A stretch of 64,000 nucleotides of DNA from Bradyrhizobium sp. CIAT3101. GTDB lineage: Bacteria > Pseudomonadota > Alphaproteobacteria > Rhizobiales > Xanthobacteraceae. Location: NCBI RefSeq assembly GCF_029714945.1, contig NZ_CP121634.1, forward strand, positions 6,221,001-6,285,000. The letters run 5' to 3'. Both the position numbers and the translations under genes were made by a program. This document shows, piece by piece, positions 9,105-19,624 of the stretch; within the stretch, counting starts at the first letter, position 1, and each line of letters opens with the position of its first letter. Under the pieces are notes generated by a model. The model ran no database searches and had not been told where the DNA came from. It was given only the letters and a program-made list of their open reading frames with translations.

Positions 9105-9191
9105 GTAGGATGGGTAGGGCGAAGCGAAACCCATTAAAGCTTCCTGCGCGCTGAAACATGATGGGTTTCGCAAGTGCTCTACCCATCCTGC
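9105..9191. repeat. REP-like palindromic intergenic repeat (GTAGGATGGGTAG family)
   Basis: GTAGGATGGGTAGGGCGAAG followed by CGAAACCCAT on the left is mirrored by ATGGGTTTCGC and CTCTACCCATCCTGC on the right. It directly follows the previous repeat. Together the two occupy much of the gene-free stretch 8991-9381; in the remainder (9192-9381) I see no clear gene. Confidence 0.75.
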
Positions 9192-9381
9192 AACCTTACA
9201 TTCCCATTTAGACACCCGCCTTCGCACTCTCGCGACAGCTTTCGCCCCTTTCGAGAAAAGGGAAAAGCCAGGACTGGCACCCCATTTCCGTCAATTTTGA
9301 CGATCATGTGAGTGCTGATATTCTTGATGGCGTGGCGCGAAAAGCCATCCTGTCGATCATTGAACCCGAGCTATTTGAAGG

Positions 9382-9831
9382 ATGCCGATGAGACGCACGA
9401 CGCTCTTGGCTCTCGGCCTCATCCTGGCCGGCGTCTGGTTCCACGACAGCGCGCAAGGACAGACGTCGTCCTCGCCGCCGGTTTCGCTCACTCCGCCCAA
9501 TACATCGCCACCGCATGCGAGCGCCAAAAACACCAGGCCCAAGGGCGAACCGGCCTTGGTCACGAACCATAGACCTCCGCCGGCCGGCGGAGAGCCCTCG
9601 CCACCCGTGATCGGCGGGCCGGCCTCGATGCCGAACCCAGCCGCCGACTACGACGGCTTCAGCGCCAGCACCGACGACAATGACGCACCGAGCCAGCTGG
9701 CGCCGCCTGCGAGGTCACGCGCGGCAAAGGGCTCCAATCGCGATACAGGCAATCTCGACGCGCAATCATTGATCGATCAAGACGACGATGCATTGAAGCG
9801 AAAGCTGACCATCTGCAAAAACTGCAAATAG
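9382..9831 (+). CDS. Exported proline-rich hypothetical protein, 149 aa
   Basis: The product has a signal peptide (RRTTLLALGLILAGVWFHDS, followed by AQGQ, with likely cleavage near residue 26) and a low-complexity Pro/Ser/Ala-rich region. It ends in an acidic/basic helix and a terminal CKNCK motif containing two cysteines. It may be a periplasmic or surface protein. The cysteine pair at the very C-terminus could form a disulfide or bind a metal, but nothing else supports that. It is flanked by REP-like repeats on both sides and has no operon partners. Start could be the ATG at 9382 or 9388. I recognise no family. Confidence 0.65.
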   Translation: MPMRRTTLLALGLILAGVWFHDSAQGQTSSSPPVSLTPPNTSPPHASAKNTRPKGEPALVTNHRPPPAGGEPSPPVIGGPASMPNPAADYDGFSASTDDNDAPSQLAPPARSRAAKGSNRDTGNLDAQSLIDQDDDALKRKLTICKNCK

Positions 9832-9847
9832 GAAGGTTGGCAAGCCA

Positions 9848-9933
9848 GTAGCCCGGATGGAGCGCAGCGAAATCCGGGAGCTGGGCCAACGGGTACAGTT
9901 GTCCCGGATTGCGCTGCGCTCCATCCGGGCTAC
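9848..9933. repeat. REP-like palindromic repeat (GTAGCCCGGATGGAGCGCAGC family)
   Basis: GTAGCCCGGATGGAGCGCAG at the left end is mirrored by CTGCGCTCCATCCGGGCTAC at the right end, a perfect 20-bp terminal inverted match. It also has internal matching arms AATCCGGGA and TCCCGGATT. It lies 17 bp after the preceding stop codon. Such elements form long hairpins in RNA and are widespread in bacteria. Confidence 0.8.
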
Positions 9934-10049
9934 GAGAGTTCGCTGCATAGCTGACTGTCACTTGCTCACGCTTTACCCTCCCGCCATTTCCTGATCCTCT
10001 CTCCTTAATCGGCCGGACCAACCGGCCTCTGCCTGAGGAGAGAGACGCC

Positions 10050-11684
10050 ATGAAGCTCGGCACCGCCATTGCGGAAATCATGCGGCGCGAGGGGATCGAG
10101 ATCCTCTGCGGTTATCCCGTCAACCATCTGATCGAGCACGCGGCGAAGGCCGAGATCCGCCCCGTGATGGTGCGCCAGGAACGCGTCGGGGTGCACATGG
10201 CGGACGCGATCTCGCGCGTCACATCGGGACGCACGGTCGGCGCGTTCTGCATGCAGCATGGACCGGGCGCAGAGAACGCGATGGGCGGCGTTGCGCAGTG
10301 CTTTGGCGAATCCGTTCCGGTGCTGGTGCTGCCGATGGGCTATCAGCGCAGGCTTGCGCATATCGAGCCGAACTTCAATTCCAGCGAGGCGATGAAGCCG
10401 TTCTCGAAATCGTCCGAGCCGATCATCCTCGCCGCGGAGGTCGCCAACATTTTCCGGCGCGCCTTCACCAAATTGAAGAACGGCCGCGGCGGGCCGGTGA
10501 TCGTCGAGATTCCCGCCGACATGTGGAACGAGGAGGTGCCGGAACCGCTGAACTACACGCCGGTGCTGCGCACCCGCTATGGCGCCGACCCCGTGCATGT
10601 GAAGGAAGCAGCAAGCCTGCTCGTCAACGCCAAGCGTCCCGTGATCTATGCCGGCCAGGGCGTGCATTACGCCCAGGCGTGGCCGCAGTTGAAGCGGCTT
10701 GCGGAACGGCTCGCTATTCCCGTCACCACCAGCCTCGGCGGCAAATCCTCATTCCCGGAGACGCATCCGCTCTCGCTCGGCTCCGGCGGGCTTGCCGTGC
10801 CGCGCGCCGTGCCGAAGTTCCTCGCTGAAGCCGACGTCATCTTCGGCATCGGCTGCTCTTTCACCGAGACCAGTTTCGGCATCGCAATGCCGAAGGGCAA
10901 GACCATCATCCATTCGACGCTCGATCCCAATCATCTCAACAAGGACGTCGAGGCGAAGATCGGCCTGGTCGGCGACGCCGGCCTCGTGCTCGACGCGCTG
11001 CTGGAGGAGATCGGCAAGACCGTCACGACCGATCGCGATGCCTCGGCGGTCGCGGCCGAGATCGCGGCCTCGCACAAGGAATGGCTGGCGAAGTGGATGC
11101 CGAAGCTCACCAGCAATGATGCGCCACTCAACCCCTATCGCGTGCTGTGGGACCTTCAACACGCCGTCGACATCGACAACACCATCATCACCCATGACGC
11201 CGGCAGCCCGCGCGACCAGCTCTCGCCGTTCTGGAAAGCAGTGACACCCCTCTCCTATCTCGGCTGGGGCAAGACGACGCAGCTCGGTTACGGCCTTGGG
11301 CTCGCGATGGGGGCCAAGCTCGCCAAGCCCGACAAGCTCTGCATCAATGTCTGGGGCGATGCGGCCATCGGTTTCACGGGCATGGATTTCGAGACCGCGG
11401 TGCGCGAGCGCATTCCGATCATGTCGATCCTGCTCAACAATTTCTCGATGGCGATCGAGTTGAAGGTGATGCCGATCTCGACCGAGAAATATCGCTCGAC
11501 CGACATTTCCGGCGACTATGCCGCGATGGCCCGCGCCTTCGGCGGCTACGGCGAACGCGTGACCAAGCCGGAGGACATCATCCCCTCGATCAAGCGCGGC
11601 ATCCAGAAGACCAAGGAAGGCATCCCCGTGCTGCTGGAGTTCATCACCAGCAAGGAAACCGAGGTCTCGCGGCCCGGCACGTGA
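10050..11684 (+). CDS. Thiamine pyrophosphate-requiring enzyme (acetolactate synthase-like)
   Basis: This 544-residue enzyme belongs to the ThDP-dependent family that includes acetolactate synthase, pyruvate oxidase and benzoylformate decarboxylase. The N-terminal domain carries the ThDP-activating glutamate (Glu44 in VRQERVGVHMADA). A central domain and a C-terminal pyrophosphate-binding domain follow, with the GDG-like motif VWGDAAIGFTGMDFE ending in the LLNNF that binds the metal and diphosphate. The substrate cannot be told from sequence; it is not a canonical IlvB because there is no adjacent small subunit and several segments differ. A GAGGAGAG ribosome-binding site precedes the ATG. 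The gene is monocistronic or leads into the kinase gene 89 bp downstream. Confidence 0.88.
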   Translation: MKLGTAIAEIMRREGIEILCGYPVNHLIEHAAKAEIRPVMVRQERVGVHMADAISRVTSGRTVGAFCMQHGPGAENAMGGVAQCFGESVPVLVLPMGYQRRLAHIEPNFNSSEAMKPFSKSSEPIILAAEVANIFRRAFTKLKNGRGGPVIVEIPADMWNEEVPEPLNYTPVLRTRYGADPVHVKEAASLLVNAKRPVIYAGQGVHYAQAWPQLKRLAERLAIPVTTSLGGKSSFPETHPLSLGSGGLAVPRAVPKFLAEADVIFGIGCSFTETSFGIAMPKGKTIIHSTLDPNHLNKDVEAKIGLVGDAGLVLDALLEEIGKTVTTDRDASAVAAEIAASHKEWLAKWMPKLTSNDAPLNPYRVLWDLQHAVDIDNTIITHDAGSPRDQLSPFWKAVTPLSYLGWGKTTQLGYGLGLAMGAKLAKPDKLCINVWGDAAIGFTGMDFETAVRERIPIMSILLNNFSMAIELKVMPISTEKYRSTDISGDYAAMARAFGGYGERVTKPEDIIPSIKRGIQKTKEGIPVLLEFITSKETEVSRPGT

Positions 11685-11773
11685 GACAATCGCAACGCCG
11701 CGGGCGCTGGCTCCGGCCGCAGGAGATGTGATAATCCGGAACGGTGCCGCGCCTGTCGCGGCATTGAGCCGGA

Positions 11774-14700
11774 ATGCGAATGACCACCCTTTCCAACGAT
11801 GCTGCCGGGATCGACGAGCTCAAGCGGCAATTGCAGTCCGCCGCGGCCGAGAACGCGCGGCTGCGCGATCGGCAAAACGCCAGCGCCGAGATCCTGCGCA
11901 CCATCGCGGCCTCGCCTTCCGATGCCCGGCCGGTCTTTGCGGCGATCGCGTCCAGCTCAAAACGCCTGCTCGGCGGCTTCTCCGCCACCGTGCTCCAGTT
12001 CATCGGCGATGAGCTGCACCTCGTGGCGTTTACGCCGACGAGCCCGGAAGGGGACGAAGGGCTGAAGGCGTCGTTTCCGCGGCGGATCGAGGATTTTCCG
12101 ACCTTTGCGCTGGTTCGCGGCGGCGAGACGATCCAGTTTCCCGACTGCGAGGCCAGTCACGTGCCGCAGTTGAACCGCGATCTGGCGCGGCTGCGCGGCT
12201 TTCGCAGCGTGCTGTTCATGCCGCTGATGAATCGCGGTGCGGCGGTCGGCATGATCAGCGTCACGCGCACGGAGACGGGCGCATTCGCACCCGACCTCGT
12301 GGAGCTGCTCCAGACCTTTGCCGACCAGGCGGTGATCGCGATCGAGAACGCGCGACTGTTCAACGAGACGCGCGAGACGCTGGAACGCCAGACTGCCACA
12401 GCCGACATTTTGAGGGTGATGGCAGCTTCGCCCTCCGACGTGCAGCCGGTGTTCGATGCCATCGCCGCCAATGCCAACCGGCTGATCGGCGGCTTCTCCA
12501 CCGCCGTGCTGCGCTATGTCGACGGCGCGGCGCATCTTGCAGCCTTTACGCCGGGCGATCCCGCCGGCGACCGCGTGCTGCAGGCCTCGTTCCCGGTGCC
12601 GTTCGCCCAGTTCCCGGCCTACCAGCTCGTCGCCAATGGCCAATCGGCGCAGTTGCCCGACACCGAGCTCGAGCCCGCGGCGCGTGACATCGCCCGCGCC
12701 CGCGGCTTCCGCAGCATGCTGTTCACGCCGCTGATGAGCGAGGGCGAAGCCAAGGGCGTCATCATCGCCACGCGGCGCACGACCGGCACGTTCGCCGAGC
12801 ATCATGTCCGTCTGCTGCAGACCTTCGCCGACCAGGCCGTGATCGCGGTCAAGAATGTCAGCCTGTTCAACGCCACCAGGGAAGCGCTGGAACGGCAGAC
12901 GGCGACCGCCGACATCCTCAAGGTGATTGCGGCCTCGCCCGCCGATGTCACGCCGGTGTTCCAGGCGATCTCAGATAGCGCCAAGGCGCTGGTCGGCGGA
13001 CATTCCTCCACCGTCACCCGCGTGATCGATGGCATGCTGCATCTGGCGGCGTTCACGACAGACAATGAAGCCGGCAATGCGGAGCTGCTCAGCACGTTCC
13101 CGGCGCCGCTGTTATCGTCGGGCATTCACAGCCGCGTGGCGACCAGCGGCGCGTACGCGTTCCGCAGCGACATGCAGAACGAGGAAGACCTGACGGAAGC
13201 GATGCGGGAGCTGGCGCGGACGCGCGGCTATCGCAGCATCCTCGTGATTCCGATGCTGCGCGACGGCGTTGCGATCGGCACCATCGGCGTGACGCGGCGC
13301 GAGGCCGGTCATTTCCCCGACAAGGCAATCAGCCTGCTCAAGACCTTTGCCGACCAGGCCGTGATCGCGATCGAGAACACACGGTTGTTCAACGAGGTGC
13401 AGGACCGCACGCGCGAGCTCACCGAATCCCTGGAGCAGCAGACCGCGACATCGGAGGTGCTCAGCGTCATCAGCCGATCGAATGGCAATCTCGCGCCGGT
13501 ATTCGAGGCGATGCTCGGCAAGGCAATGCAGCTCTGCGGTGCCAATTTCGGTGTGCTCAATACCTACGATGGCACGCAGTTCCACACAGCCGCCACTTAC
13601 GGCTTGCCCCCCGCCTATGATGAATTCCGGCGCAAGGCGCCCCTCAACTATGGTCCGGCCACCGCGCCCGCGCGCCTATTGAGGGGCGAACCGTTCGTCG
13701 AAATGGTCGACCTTGTGGAGTCGGACGCCTATCGCAGCGGAGAACCGAACCGCCGGGCGTTGGTCGATCTCGGCGGCGCGCGCTGCCTGCTCGCGGTGCC
13801 GTTGCTTCAGGACGAGCGCGTGGTCGGCAACGTCATGATCTTCAGGCAGGAGAACCGGCCCTTCTCGCGGAAGCAGATCGCCTTGCTAAGCCAGTTCGCG
13901 GCGCAGGCCGTGATCGCCATCGAGAACGCACGGCTGCTCAGCGAATTGCGTCAGCGCACCGAGAATTTGACCGAGTCGCTGCAACAGCAGACGGCGACTG
14001 CCGACGTGCTCAAGGTCATCAGCCGCTCGGCGTTCGACTTGCAGGCCGTGCTCGATACGCTGGTCGAATCGGCGGCGCGCCTATGCGAAGCCGATGTGGC
14101 GGCGATTACCCGCAAGTCCGGCAGTACCTATTTCCGGGCAGGCTCCTACGGCTTCCCAGCCAAGTTCGTCGAATATGTAAGGGATCTCCCGGTCCGGCCA
14201 GATAGGCGCACCATCACGGGCCGGACTTTGCTCGGCGACAAAGTGGTCCATGTCACCGACGTGCTGGAAGATCCCGACTACTTCTTTGAAGGCCAGGAAC
14301 TGAGCGGCAATCCGCGTAGCTTCCTCGGTGTGCCCTTGCTGCGCGAAGGCAGCACGGTAGGCGCAATTGTTCTCGCACGTCGCGCAATCCGGCCGTTCAG
14401 CGAAAAGCAGATCGAACTCGTTACAAGCTTCGCCGACCAAGCCGTCATCGCGATCGAGAATGTGCGCCTCTTCGACGAGGTGCAGGACCGCACGCGCGAC
14501 CTTGCGAAATCGCTCGACGATTTGCGCGCGGCGCAAGACCGGTTGATCCAGACCGAGAAGCTCGCCTCGCTCGGCCAGCTCACCGCCGGAATCGCGCACG
14601 AGATCAAGAACCCACTCAACTTCGTCAACAATTTCGCCGCGCTCTCGGCCGAACTGACCGAGGAGCTGAACGAGGTGCTGACACCCGCTTCGCTCGGCGA

Positions 14701-15349
14701 CGATGTCCGCAACGAGGTCGACGAGCTGACGTCGATGCTGAAGGACAATCTGCAGAAGGTCGTGCAGCACGGCAAGCGCGCCGATTCCATCGTCAAGAAC
14801 ATGCTGCTGCATTCGCGCGAAGGCGGCGGCGAGTACGGCTTGAGTGATATCAACGCGCTGGTCGAGGAGACCCTCAACCTCGCCTATCACGGCGCGCGCG
14901 CCGAGAAGCCGCAGTTCGACGTGACGCTGAGGCGCGAGCTCGATCCGGCGGCAGGCTCCGCAAATCTGTTTCCGCAGGAGATCTCACGGGTGCTGCTGAA
15001 CTTGATCTCGAACGGGTTCTACGCGGTGGCAAAGCGCCAGGCAGGGAGCGGAGCAGGCACTTTCGAGCCGGTCGTGACCGCCACGACCCGCGACCGCGGC
15101 GACGCCGTCGAGATCCGCATCCGCGACAACGGCATCGGCATTCCCGACGACGTGAAGGCAAAGATGTTCAATCCGTTCTTCACCACAAAGCCGGCCGGCG
15201 AAGGCACCGGCCTCGGACTGTCGATGAGCCACGACATCGTGGTGAAGCAGCACGGCGGCACGATCGACGTCGCGACGGAGCCGGGCCAGTTCACGGAGTT
15301 CACGATCTTGCTGCCGCGGAACAGCGGTTTTGCGGACAACAAGGGATAG
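11774..15349 (+). CDS. Sensor histidine kinase with five tandem GAF domains
   Basis: This large 1191-residue soluble kinase has a short N-terminal coiled coil (residues about 12-35). Five GAF modules follow (about 40-200, 215-370, 385-545, 560-720, 735-905), each closing with a variant of [16 protein letters not shown]. Linkers of the form [14 protein letters not shown] join them. The kinase core starts with [20 protein letters not shown], with phosphoacceptor His942 in [11 protein letters not shown], followed by an ATPase domain with an N-box ([12 protein letters not shown]) and G-box ([11 protein letters not shown]). No membrane segment is present, so it probably senses cytoplasmic small molecules or redox/light-type ligands. 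No response regulator is adjacent. The repeated modules indicate internal duplication. Confidence 0.92.
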   Translation: MRMTTLSNDAAGIDELKRQLQSAAAENARLRDRQNASAEILRTIAASPSDARPVFAAIASSSKRLLGGFSATVLQFIGDELHLVAFTPTSPEGDEGLKASFPRRIEDFPTFALVRGGETIQFPDCEASHVPQLNRDLARLRGFRSVLFMPLMNRGAAVGMISVTRTETGAFAPDLVELLQTFADQAVIAIENARLFNETRETLERQTATADILRVMAASPSDVQPVFDAIAANANRLIGGFSTAVLRYVDGAAHLAAFTPGDPAGDRVLQASFPVPFAQFPAYQLVANGQSAQLPDTELEPAARDIARARGFRSMLFTPLMSEGEAKGVIIATRRTTGTFAEHHVRLLQTFADQAVIAVKNVSLFNATREALERQTATADILKVIAASPADVTPVFQAISDSAKALVGGHSSTVTRVIDGMLHLAAFTTDNEAGNAELLSTFPAPLLSSGIHSRVATSGAYAFRSDMQNEEDLTEAMRELARTRGYRSILVIPMLRDGVAIGTIGVTRREAGHFPDKAISLLKTFADQAVIAIENTRLFNEVQDRTRELTESLEQQTATSEVLSVISRSNGNLAPVFEAMLGKAMQLCGANFGVLNTYDGTQFHTAATYGLPPAYDEFRRKAPLNYGPATAPARLLRGEPFVEMVDLVESDAYRSGEPNRRALVDLGGARCLLAVPLLQDERVVGNVMIFRQENRPFSRKQIALLSQFAAQAVIAIENARLLSELRQRTENLTESLQQQTATADVLKVISRSAFDLQAVLDTLVESAARLCEADVAAITRKSGSTYFRAGSYGFPAKFVEYVRDLPVRPDRRTITGRTLLGDKVVHVTDVLEDPDYFFEGQELSGNPRSFLGVPLLREGSTVGAIVLARRAIRPFSEKQIELVTSFADQAVIAIENVRLFDEVQDRTRDLAKSLDDLRAAQDRLIQTEKLASLGQLTAGIAHEIKNPLNFVNNFAALSAELTEELNEVLTPASLGDDVRNEVDELTSMLKDNLQKVVQHGKRADSIVKNMLLHSREGGGEYGLSDINALVEETLNLAYHGARAEKPQFDVTLRRELDPAAGSANLFPQEISRVLLNLISNGFYAVAKRQAGSGAGTFEPVVTATTRDRGDAVEIRIRDNGIGIPDDVKAKMFNPFFTTKPAGEGTGLGLSMSHDIVVKQHGGTIDVATEPGQFTEFTILLPRNSGFADNKG

Positions 15350-15367
15350 CATCGTTCGGGAGATAAC

Positions 15368-17059
15368 TTGACTGGTCTCGCGCGGTTCATTCAGCGGCAA
15401 TTGCTTTCGCTGTCCGGCATCGGCCTCATGCTGGGCGCGGTGTTCTTCGCGGCCGCGCTGACCCCGACGCTGATCCCGCGCAGCTATCTCACGCAGGGGG
15501 CGCTGGCCGGAGGCTGTTTTGCGATCGGCTATCTCGCCGGCGTGCTGTGGCGCCGGCTGTGGCACTATCTCGAGCTGCCCGAGCCCTCGCCGCGCGCAAG
15601 ATCTGCTGCGAATGCACTTGTCGCGGCCGGCTGCCTGCTCATCGTGATCGCAGCACTCTGGCGCACAACCGCATGGCAGAACGCGATCCGCACTGTCATG
15701 AAGATGGAGCCGGTCGAGACCGCGCATCCGCTCAAGGTCTGCATCGTCGCCCTGATCACGTTCGTGGTGCTGCTGGTGCTGGGGCGGCTGTTTGCACTGG
15801 TCGCCCGCCTCCTTGCTGCGGGCACGCGGCGCGTCATTCCGCGGAAAGTCGCGAATGTCATTGGCGTGCTCGTCGCAGGCCTGCTGTTCTGGTCGATCGC
15901 CAGCAATGTCCTGATCCGTACGGCGTTCAACGTGCTCGATTCTTCGTTCCGCGAGCTCGATATTCTGTTCGAGCCCGAACGCCCGCAACCGACGGCATCC
16001 GATCGGACCGGAAGCCCGGCATCGCTGGTGAAGTGGAAGGAGCTCGGGCGCATGGGGCGCCGCTTCATTGCCTCAGGCCCGACCGCAGCCGAGGTCAGCG
16101 CCATCACCGGACGCGCCGCGCAGGAGCCCGTGCGCGTCTATGTGGGCCTCGCAGCCCGCGAAACGGCGCAGGCGCGCGCCAGGCTTGCACTCGACGAGCT
16201 CAAACGCCAGCACGGTTTCGAGCGCAAACTCCTGGTCGTCATCACGCCGACCGGCACGGGCTGGATCGATCCGGCCGCGATGGATACGGTGGAATATCTC
16301 CATCACGGCGACGTCGCCAGCGTCGCGATGCAGTATTCCTATCTCAACAGCCCGCTGTCGCTGCTGTTTCAGCCCGAATACGGCGCGGAAGCCGCGCGCG
16401 CCCTGTTTGCGGAGATCTACGGCTACTGGACGACGCTGCCGAGGGACAAGCGGCCGAAGCTGTATTTGCATGGGCTGAGCCTTGGCGCGCTCAACTCGGA
16501 GAAATCCGCCGAGTTGTTCGAGACCATCGGCGATCCCATTGCCGGCGCGCTGTGGAGCGGTGCGCCGTTCGAAAGCCGCATCTGGCGCTCGATCACCGAC
16601 AACCGCAATCCGGGCTCGCCGGCGTGGCTGCCGGAATTCCGCGACAGCCGCTTCGTGCGCTTCATGAACCAGAACGGGCCGACGGTACCTCCGGACACAC
16701 CGTGGGGACCGATGCGGGTCGTCTATCTGCAATATGCCAGCGACGCGATCACGTTCTTCGCCTATCGCGACGCCTATCAGGCCCCGGCCTGGATGAGTGC
16801 GCCGCGCGGGCCCGACGTGTCACCGGAGCTGCGATGGTATCCCATCGTCACGATGCTGCAGCTCGCGCTCGACATGGCGGTCGCGACCAACGCGCCGATG
16901 GGCTTTGGCCATGTCTATGCGCCCGAGCATTACATCGACGCCTGGGTCGCGGTCACCGATGTCAATGATTGGTCGGCCGAGGCGCTGGCGCAGCTCAAGA
17001 GCCATCTTGCTGCGCGAGCACGACGGGCACCTGACGACGATACCGACCGCGGCGGATAA
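15368..17059 (+). CDS. Membrane-anchored alpha/beta-hydrolase family protein
   Basis: The 563-residue product has an N-terminal hydrophobic domain with four or five membrane helices (within residues 12-195) and a C-terminal alpha/beta-hydrolase domain. Its nucleophile elbow is LHGLSLGALNSE, with Ser371 the likely nucleophile. This two-part layout matches the Abhydrolase_9 family with its N-terminal membrane domain, whose substrate is not established. The TTG at 15368 is the likely start because a GGGAG ribosome-binding site lies just upstream and the first membrane helix would be shortened by later starts. It follows the GAF kinase by 18 bp and may be co-transcribed with it. It ends convergently with the DHA2 transporter. 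Confidence 0.85.
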   Translation: MTGLARFIQRQLLSLSGIGLMLGAVFFAAALTPTLIPRSYLTQGALAGGCFAIGYLAGVLWRRLWHYLELPEPSPRARSAANALVAAGCLLIVIAALWRTTAWQNAIRTVMKMEPVETAHPLKVCIVALITFVVLLVLGRLFALVARLLAAGTRRVIPRKVANVIGVLVAGLLFWSIASNVLIRTAFNVLDSSFRELDILFEPERPQPTASDRTGSPASLVKWKELGRMGRRFIASGPTAAEVSAITGRAAQEPVRVYVGLAARETAQARARLALDELKRQHGFERKLLVVITPTGTGWIDPAAMDTVEYLHHGDVASVAMQYSYLNSPLSLLFQPEYGAEAARALFAEIYGYWTTLPRDKRPKLYLHGLSLGALNSEKSAELFETIGDPIAGALWSGAPFESRIWRSITDNRNPGSPAWLPEFRDSRFVRFMNQNGPTVPPDTPWGPMRVVYLQYASDAITFFAYRDAYQAPAWMSAPRGPDVSPELRWYPIVTMLQLALDMAVATNAPMGFGHVYAPEHYIDAWVAVTDVNDWSAEALAQLKSHLAARARRAPDDDTDRGG

Positions 17060-17065
17060 AGCGCC

Positions 17066-18655
17066 CTACTCCGCCATCTCGACGGGTTGCGCCGTCGAGG
17101 GCCCGGCCAGCGGCCGCTCCTCCATCATGATCAGGCAGAGCGCGGCGGTCGTCATCAACGCGGTCGCGGCCGCAAAGACGTAACGGAACGCGTGCCGCAT
17201 GTCTTCGCTGGGGATCGCGGGGATGCTGCCTGCGGCGTGATGCTCGCCGGCAAGCGGAATGTCGGCGCCGAGCGCGATCAAGAGGATCGCGGCAAACGCG
17301 GCGACCGTGAACGAGGACATCAGCGAGCGGAAGAAGTTCATCGCGCCGGTGATGGTGCCGACCTGCGGACGGGCCACCGAATTCTGCAGCGAGACCACAC
17401 AGACCGGGAAGGTCGTGCCGAGACCGAGCGCAAACGCGGCCATCAGCGTCAGCAGTCCCCACAGCGGCAGCGTGGTGACCGTGAGGCCGAGCGCGCAGAT
17501 CGCAGCCCAGGAGGTGCCGATGATGGCGACGCGCTTGTAGTGCTTGGCGCGCGCCATGGTGCGGCCGGCGATCGCCGCGCCACAGGTAGAAACCGCAGCG
17601 AGCGGGATCAGCGCAAGGCCAGCCTCGCTGGCGCTGAGATGATAGACCGACTCGTAGTAGAGCGGCAGCTGGACGGTGAGGCCGGTGATGGCCCCGAGGC
17701 CGCAACCGCCGGCGGTCAGTGCGAACGGTGCGACGGATCCCGTCAGCAACTTCAACGGCAGGAACGGCTCGTCCGAGCGGCGCGCGTGCCAGACGAAGGT
17801 GACCGCGAGCGCAACGGCGCCGCCCACCATCGACAACACGGTCGGCGAGAGCCAAGGATAGCGCGTGCCGCCCCAGGTCAGCACCAGCATGAAGACGACG
17901 GCGGAGGCCATCAGCAGCACGCCGCCGAGCCAGTCGACCTTGCGCTTGCGGTGGAACACCGGGATCTTCTTCATCTTCGGCAGCAGCAACGCGAGCGCTG
18001 CGGCTGCGAGCGGCAGATTGATCCAGAAGATCATCGACCAGTGCAGATGCTCGGCGAACACGCCGCCGATGACGGGGCCCAAAATGCCGCCGACCATCCA
18101 GACGCTGGAGAAATAAGCCTGGTACTGGCCGCGCTCGCGCGGCGACACCACGTCGGAGATCACGGTCTGCACGACAGGCATGATGCCGCCGCCGCCGAGT
18201 CCCTGCAGGCCGCGCGCCAGGATCAGCATCGGCATGCTCGGCGCGATCGCGCATAGCACCGAGCCCGCAATGAAGAGGCTCAACGACACGATGATCATGG
18301 CCTTGCGGCCGTAGATGTCGCTCAGCGTCCCGAACACCGGTGCAACCGCGGTCGAGGCGAGCAGATAGGCGGTGATGACCCAGGACAGGTTCGAGACATC
18401 GCGGAACTGGCGCCCGATGGTCGGCAGCGCAGTGGCGACGATGGTCTGGTCGAGCGCGGCCAAAAACATCGTCAGCATCAGGCTGAGGACGATGGTCCTG
18501 ACCTCGTCCTGCGACAGCGGGACCGGGGGTGCGAGGGAAGGCGCGTCACTGACGCTGATGACCTCGCCCGGAAGGCGGGTCAGTTCCTCGGCGATATCGT
18601 CGGGCAATGTCTGGATGTCGGCAGACTGGCTGCTCTGCCGTGCGAACTGGTTCAT
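17066..18655 (-). CDS. MFS multidrug efflux transporter, DHA2 (EmrB/QacA) family
   Basis: This 529-residue inner-membrane transporter has about 14 hydrophobic helices, the DHA2 layout for proton-driven drug export. Helix 1 contains the family acidic residue in FLAALDQTIVATALPTI. The loop 2-3 motif is GTLSDIYGRKAMI and the antiporter motif C is GGILGPVIGG in helix 5. The N-terminus is an unusually long cytoplasmic extension of about 55 residues. No membrane-fusion protein (EmrA-like) or TetR regulator is adjacent, so it probably works alone like QacA-type pumps. The substrate is unknown. Confidence 0.92.
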   Translation of the reverse strand: MNQFARQSSQSADIQTLPDDIAEELTRLPGEVISVSDAPSLAPPVPLSQDEVRTIVLSLMLTMFLAALDQTIVATALPTIGRQFRDVSNLSWVITAYLLASTAVAPVFGTLSDIYGRKAMIIVSLSLFIAGSVLCAIAPSMPMLILARGLQGLGGGGIMPVVQTVISDVVSPRERGQYQAYFSSVWMVGGILGPVIGGVFAEHLHWSMIFWINLPLAAAALALLLPKMKKIPVFHRKRKVDWLGGVLLMASAVVFMLVLTWGGTRYPWLSPTVLSMVGGAVALAVTFVWHARRSDEPFLPLKLLTGSVAPFALTAGGCGLGAITGLTVQLPLYYESVYHLSASEAGLALIPLAAVSTCGAAIAGRTMARAKHYKRVAIIGTSWAAICALGLTVTTLPLWGLLTLMAAFALGLGTTFPVCVVSLQNSVARPQVGTITGAMNFFRSLMSSFTVAAFAAILLIALGADIPLAGEHHAAGSIPAIPSEDMRHAFRYVFAAATALMTTAALCLIMMEERPLAGPSTAQPVEMAE

Positions 18656-18816
18656 CTCGGGCTGTCGGATCGAGCGTGTTGCGGTGCAAAGCCGCGAAGG
18701 ATTCGTTCTATGAAGCCAATGTAGACAGCAAAGTTCTTCTCAGGCAGGCACCGCGGCGCATGGGTGCATCCCGCACCGCGGTCATCCCGAACAATTGATC
18801 TGAAGCTGCGGGTCGA

Positions 18817-19332
18817 TCAGTCCTTGGGGCGTCGCCTCAGGCGTGCCCGTTTCGGGATCTGCCCCGGCCACTGCACGAGATAGTTCTCGAGTTGGTCGTC
18901 CGGGATCTCTTCCTCGGTGCCCGCGACCCGGCCGCGCACGGAGACGCCGGCCTCGTGCACCGTATTGGGATCGCCCGAGATCAGCGGGTGCCACCAAAAG
19001 AGATCGCGCCCTTGCGCGACCAGCCTGTAGCCGCAGCTCGGCGGCAACCACGGCAGGGTGCGGACCTTCTCGGGGGTCATGACAACGCAGTCCGGGACGA
19101 AGTCGAAGCGATTCGCGTAGTCCTTGCAGCCGCTGGTGCAGGAATCGAGCATCTTGCAGCTGACATCGGTGAAATAGATCTCGCCGGTATCCTCATCTTC
19201 GAGCTTGCTCAGGCAGCAGCGGCCGCAGCCGTCGCACAGGCTCTCCCATTCGGCCGGCGACATGTCCTCCATCTTCTTGGTTTTCCAGAAGAATCCATCC
19301 TGGTCTGAAGGTCGTTTGCGAGCTGCGGTCAT
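18817..19332 (-). CDS. YcgN family cysteine-cluster protein (UPF0260)
   Basis: This is a small soluble protein of the YcgN/YkgJ cysteine-cluster group. It contains the Cys-rich signature [20 protein letters not shown] and a second set in [20 protein letters not shown], eight cysteines likely to bind Fe-S or zinc. The ATG at 19332 gives the family start ([16 protein letters not shown]) and 171 residues; 13 extra upstream codons are ignored. Its biochemical role is unknown. It is a single gene between the DHA2 transporter and PBP1A. Confidence 0.9.
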   Translation of the reverse strand: MTAARKRPSDQDGFFWKTKKMEDMSPAEWESLCDGCGRCCLSKLEDEDTGEIYFTDVSCKMLDSCTSGCKDYANRFDFVPDCVVMTPEKVRTLPWLPPSCGYRLVAQGRDLFWWHPLISGDPNTVHEAGVSVRGRVAGTEEEIPDDQLENYLVQWPGQIPKRARLRRRPKD

Positions 19333-19624
19333 GCGCCTGATACGAGTCCCAAGAGATGCGGCCAGCGCCATCTAGGGCGCCCGGCCGGAAAGCTGCAAGC
19401 AATGCCCCCGCAAGGCCCGTAATGAACCGGGGTTCAATTAGGCCTGTTGTTCAAAATTGCGAGCCTGACCATTGGTTTATAGGCCCCGCTCGGCTAGAAG
19501 AACAGCAAGTCCCCACGGACGCGAAACGGGCGCCTTGGGTTTGCCGCAACAATCCCGCAAGACGTCTCGATGCCGCCCCGGCCGGGTGCTTGAACGCTTT
19601 CGAAGCGAGCCTCAAGGGTTCTAG

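Noticed and set aside
8391..9227. Long minus-strand frame across the Flp pilin region
   Set aside because: It is antisense to the pilin and runs through two REP-like repeats; its composition is not protein-like.
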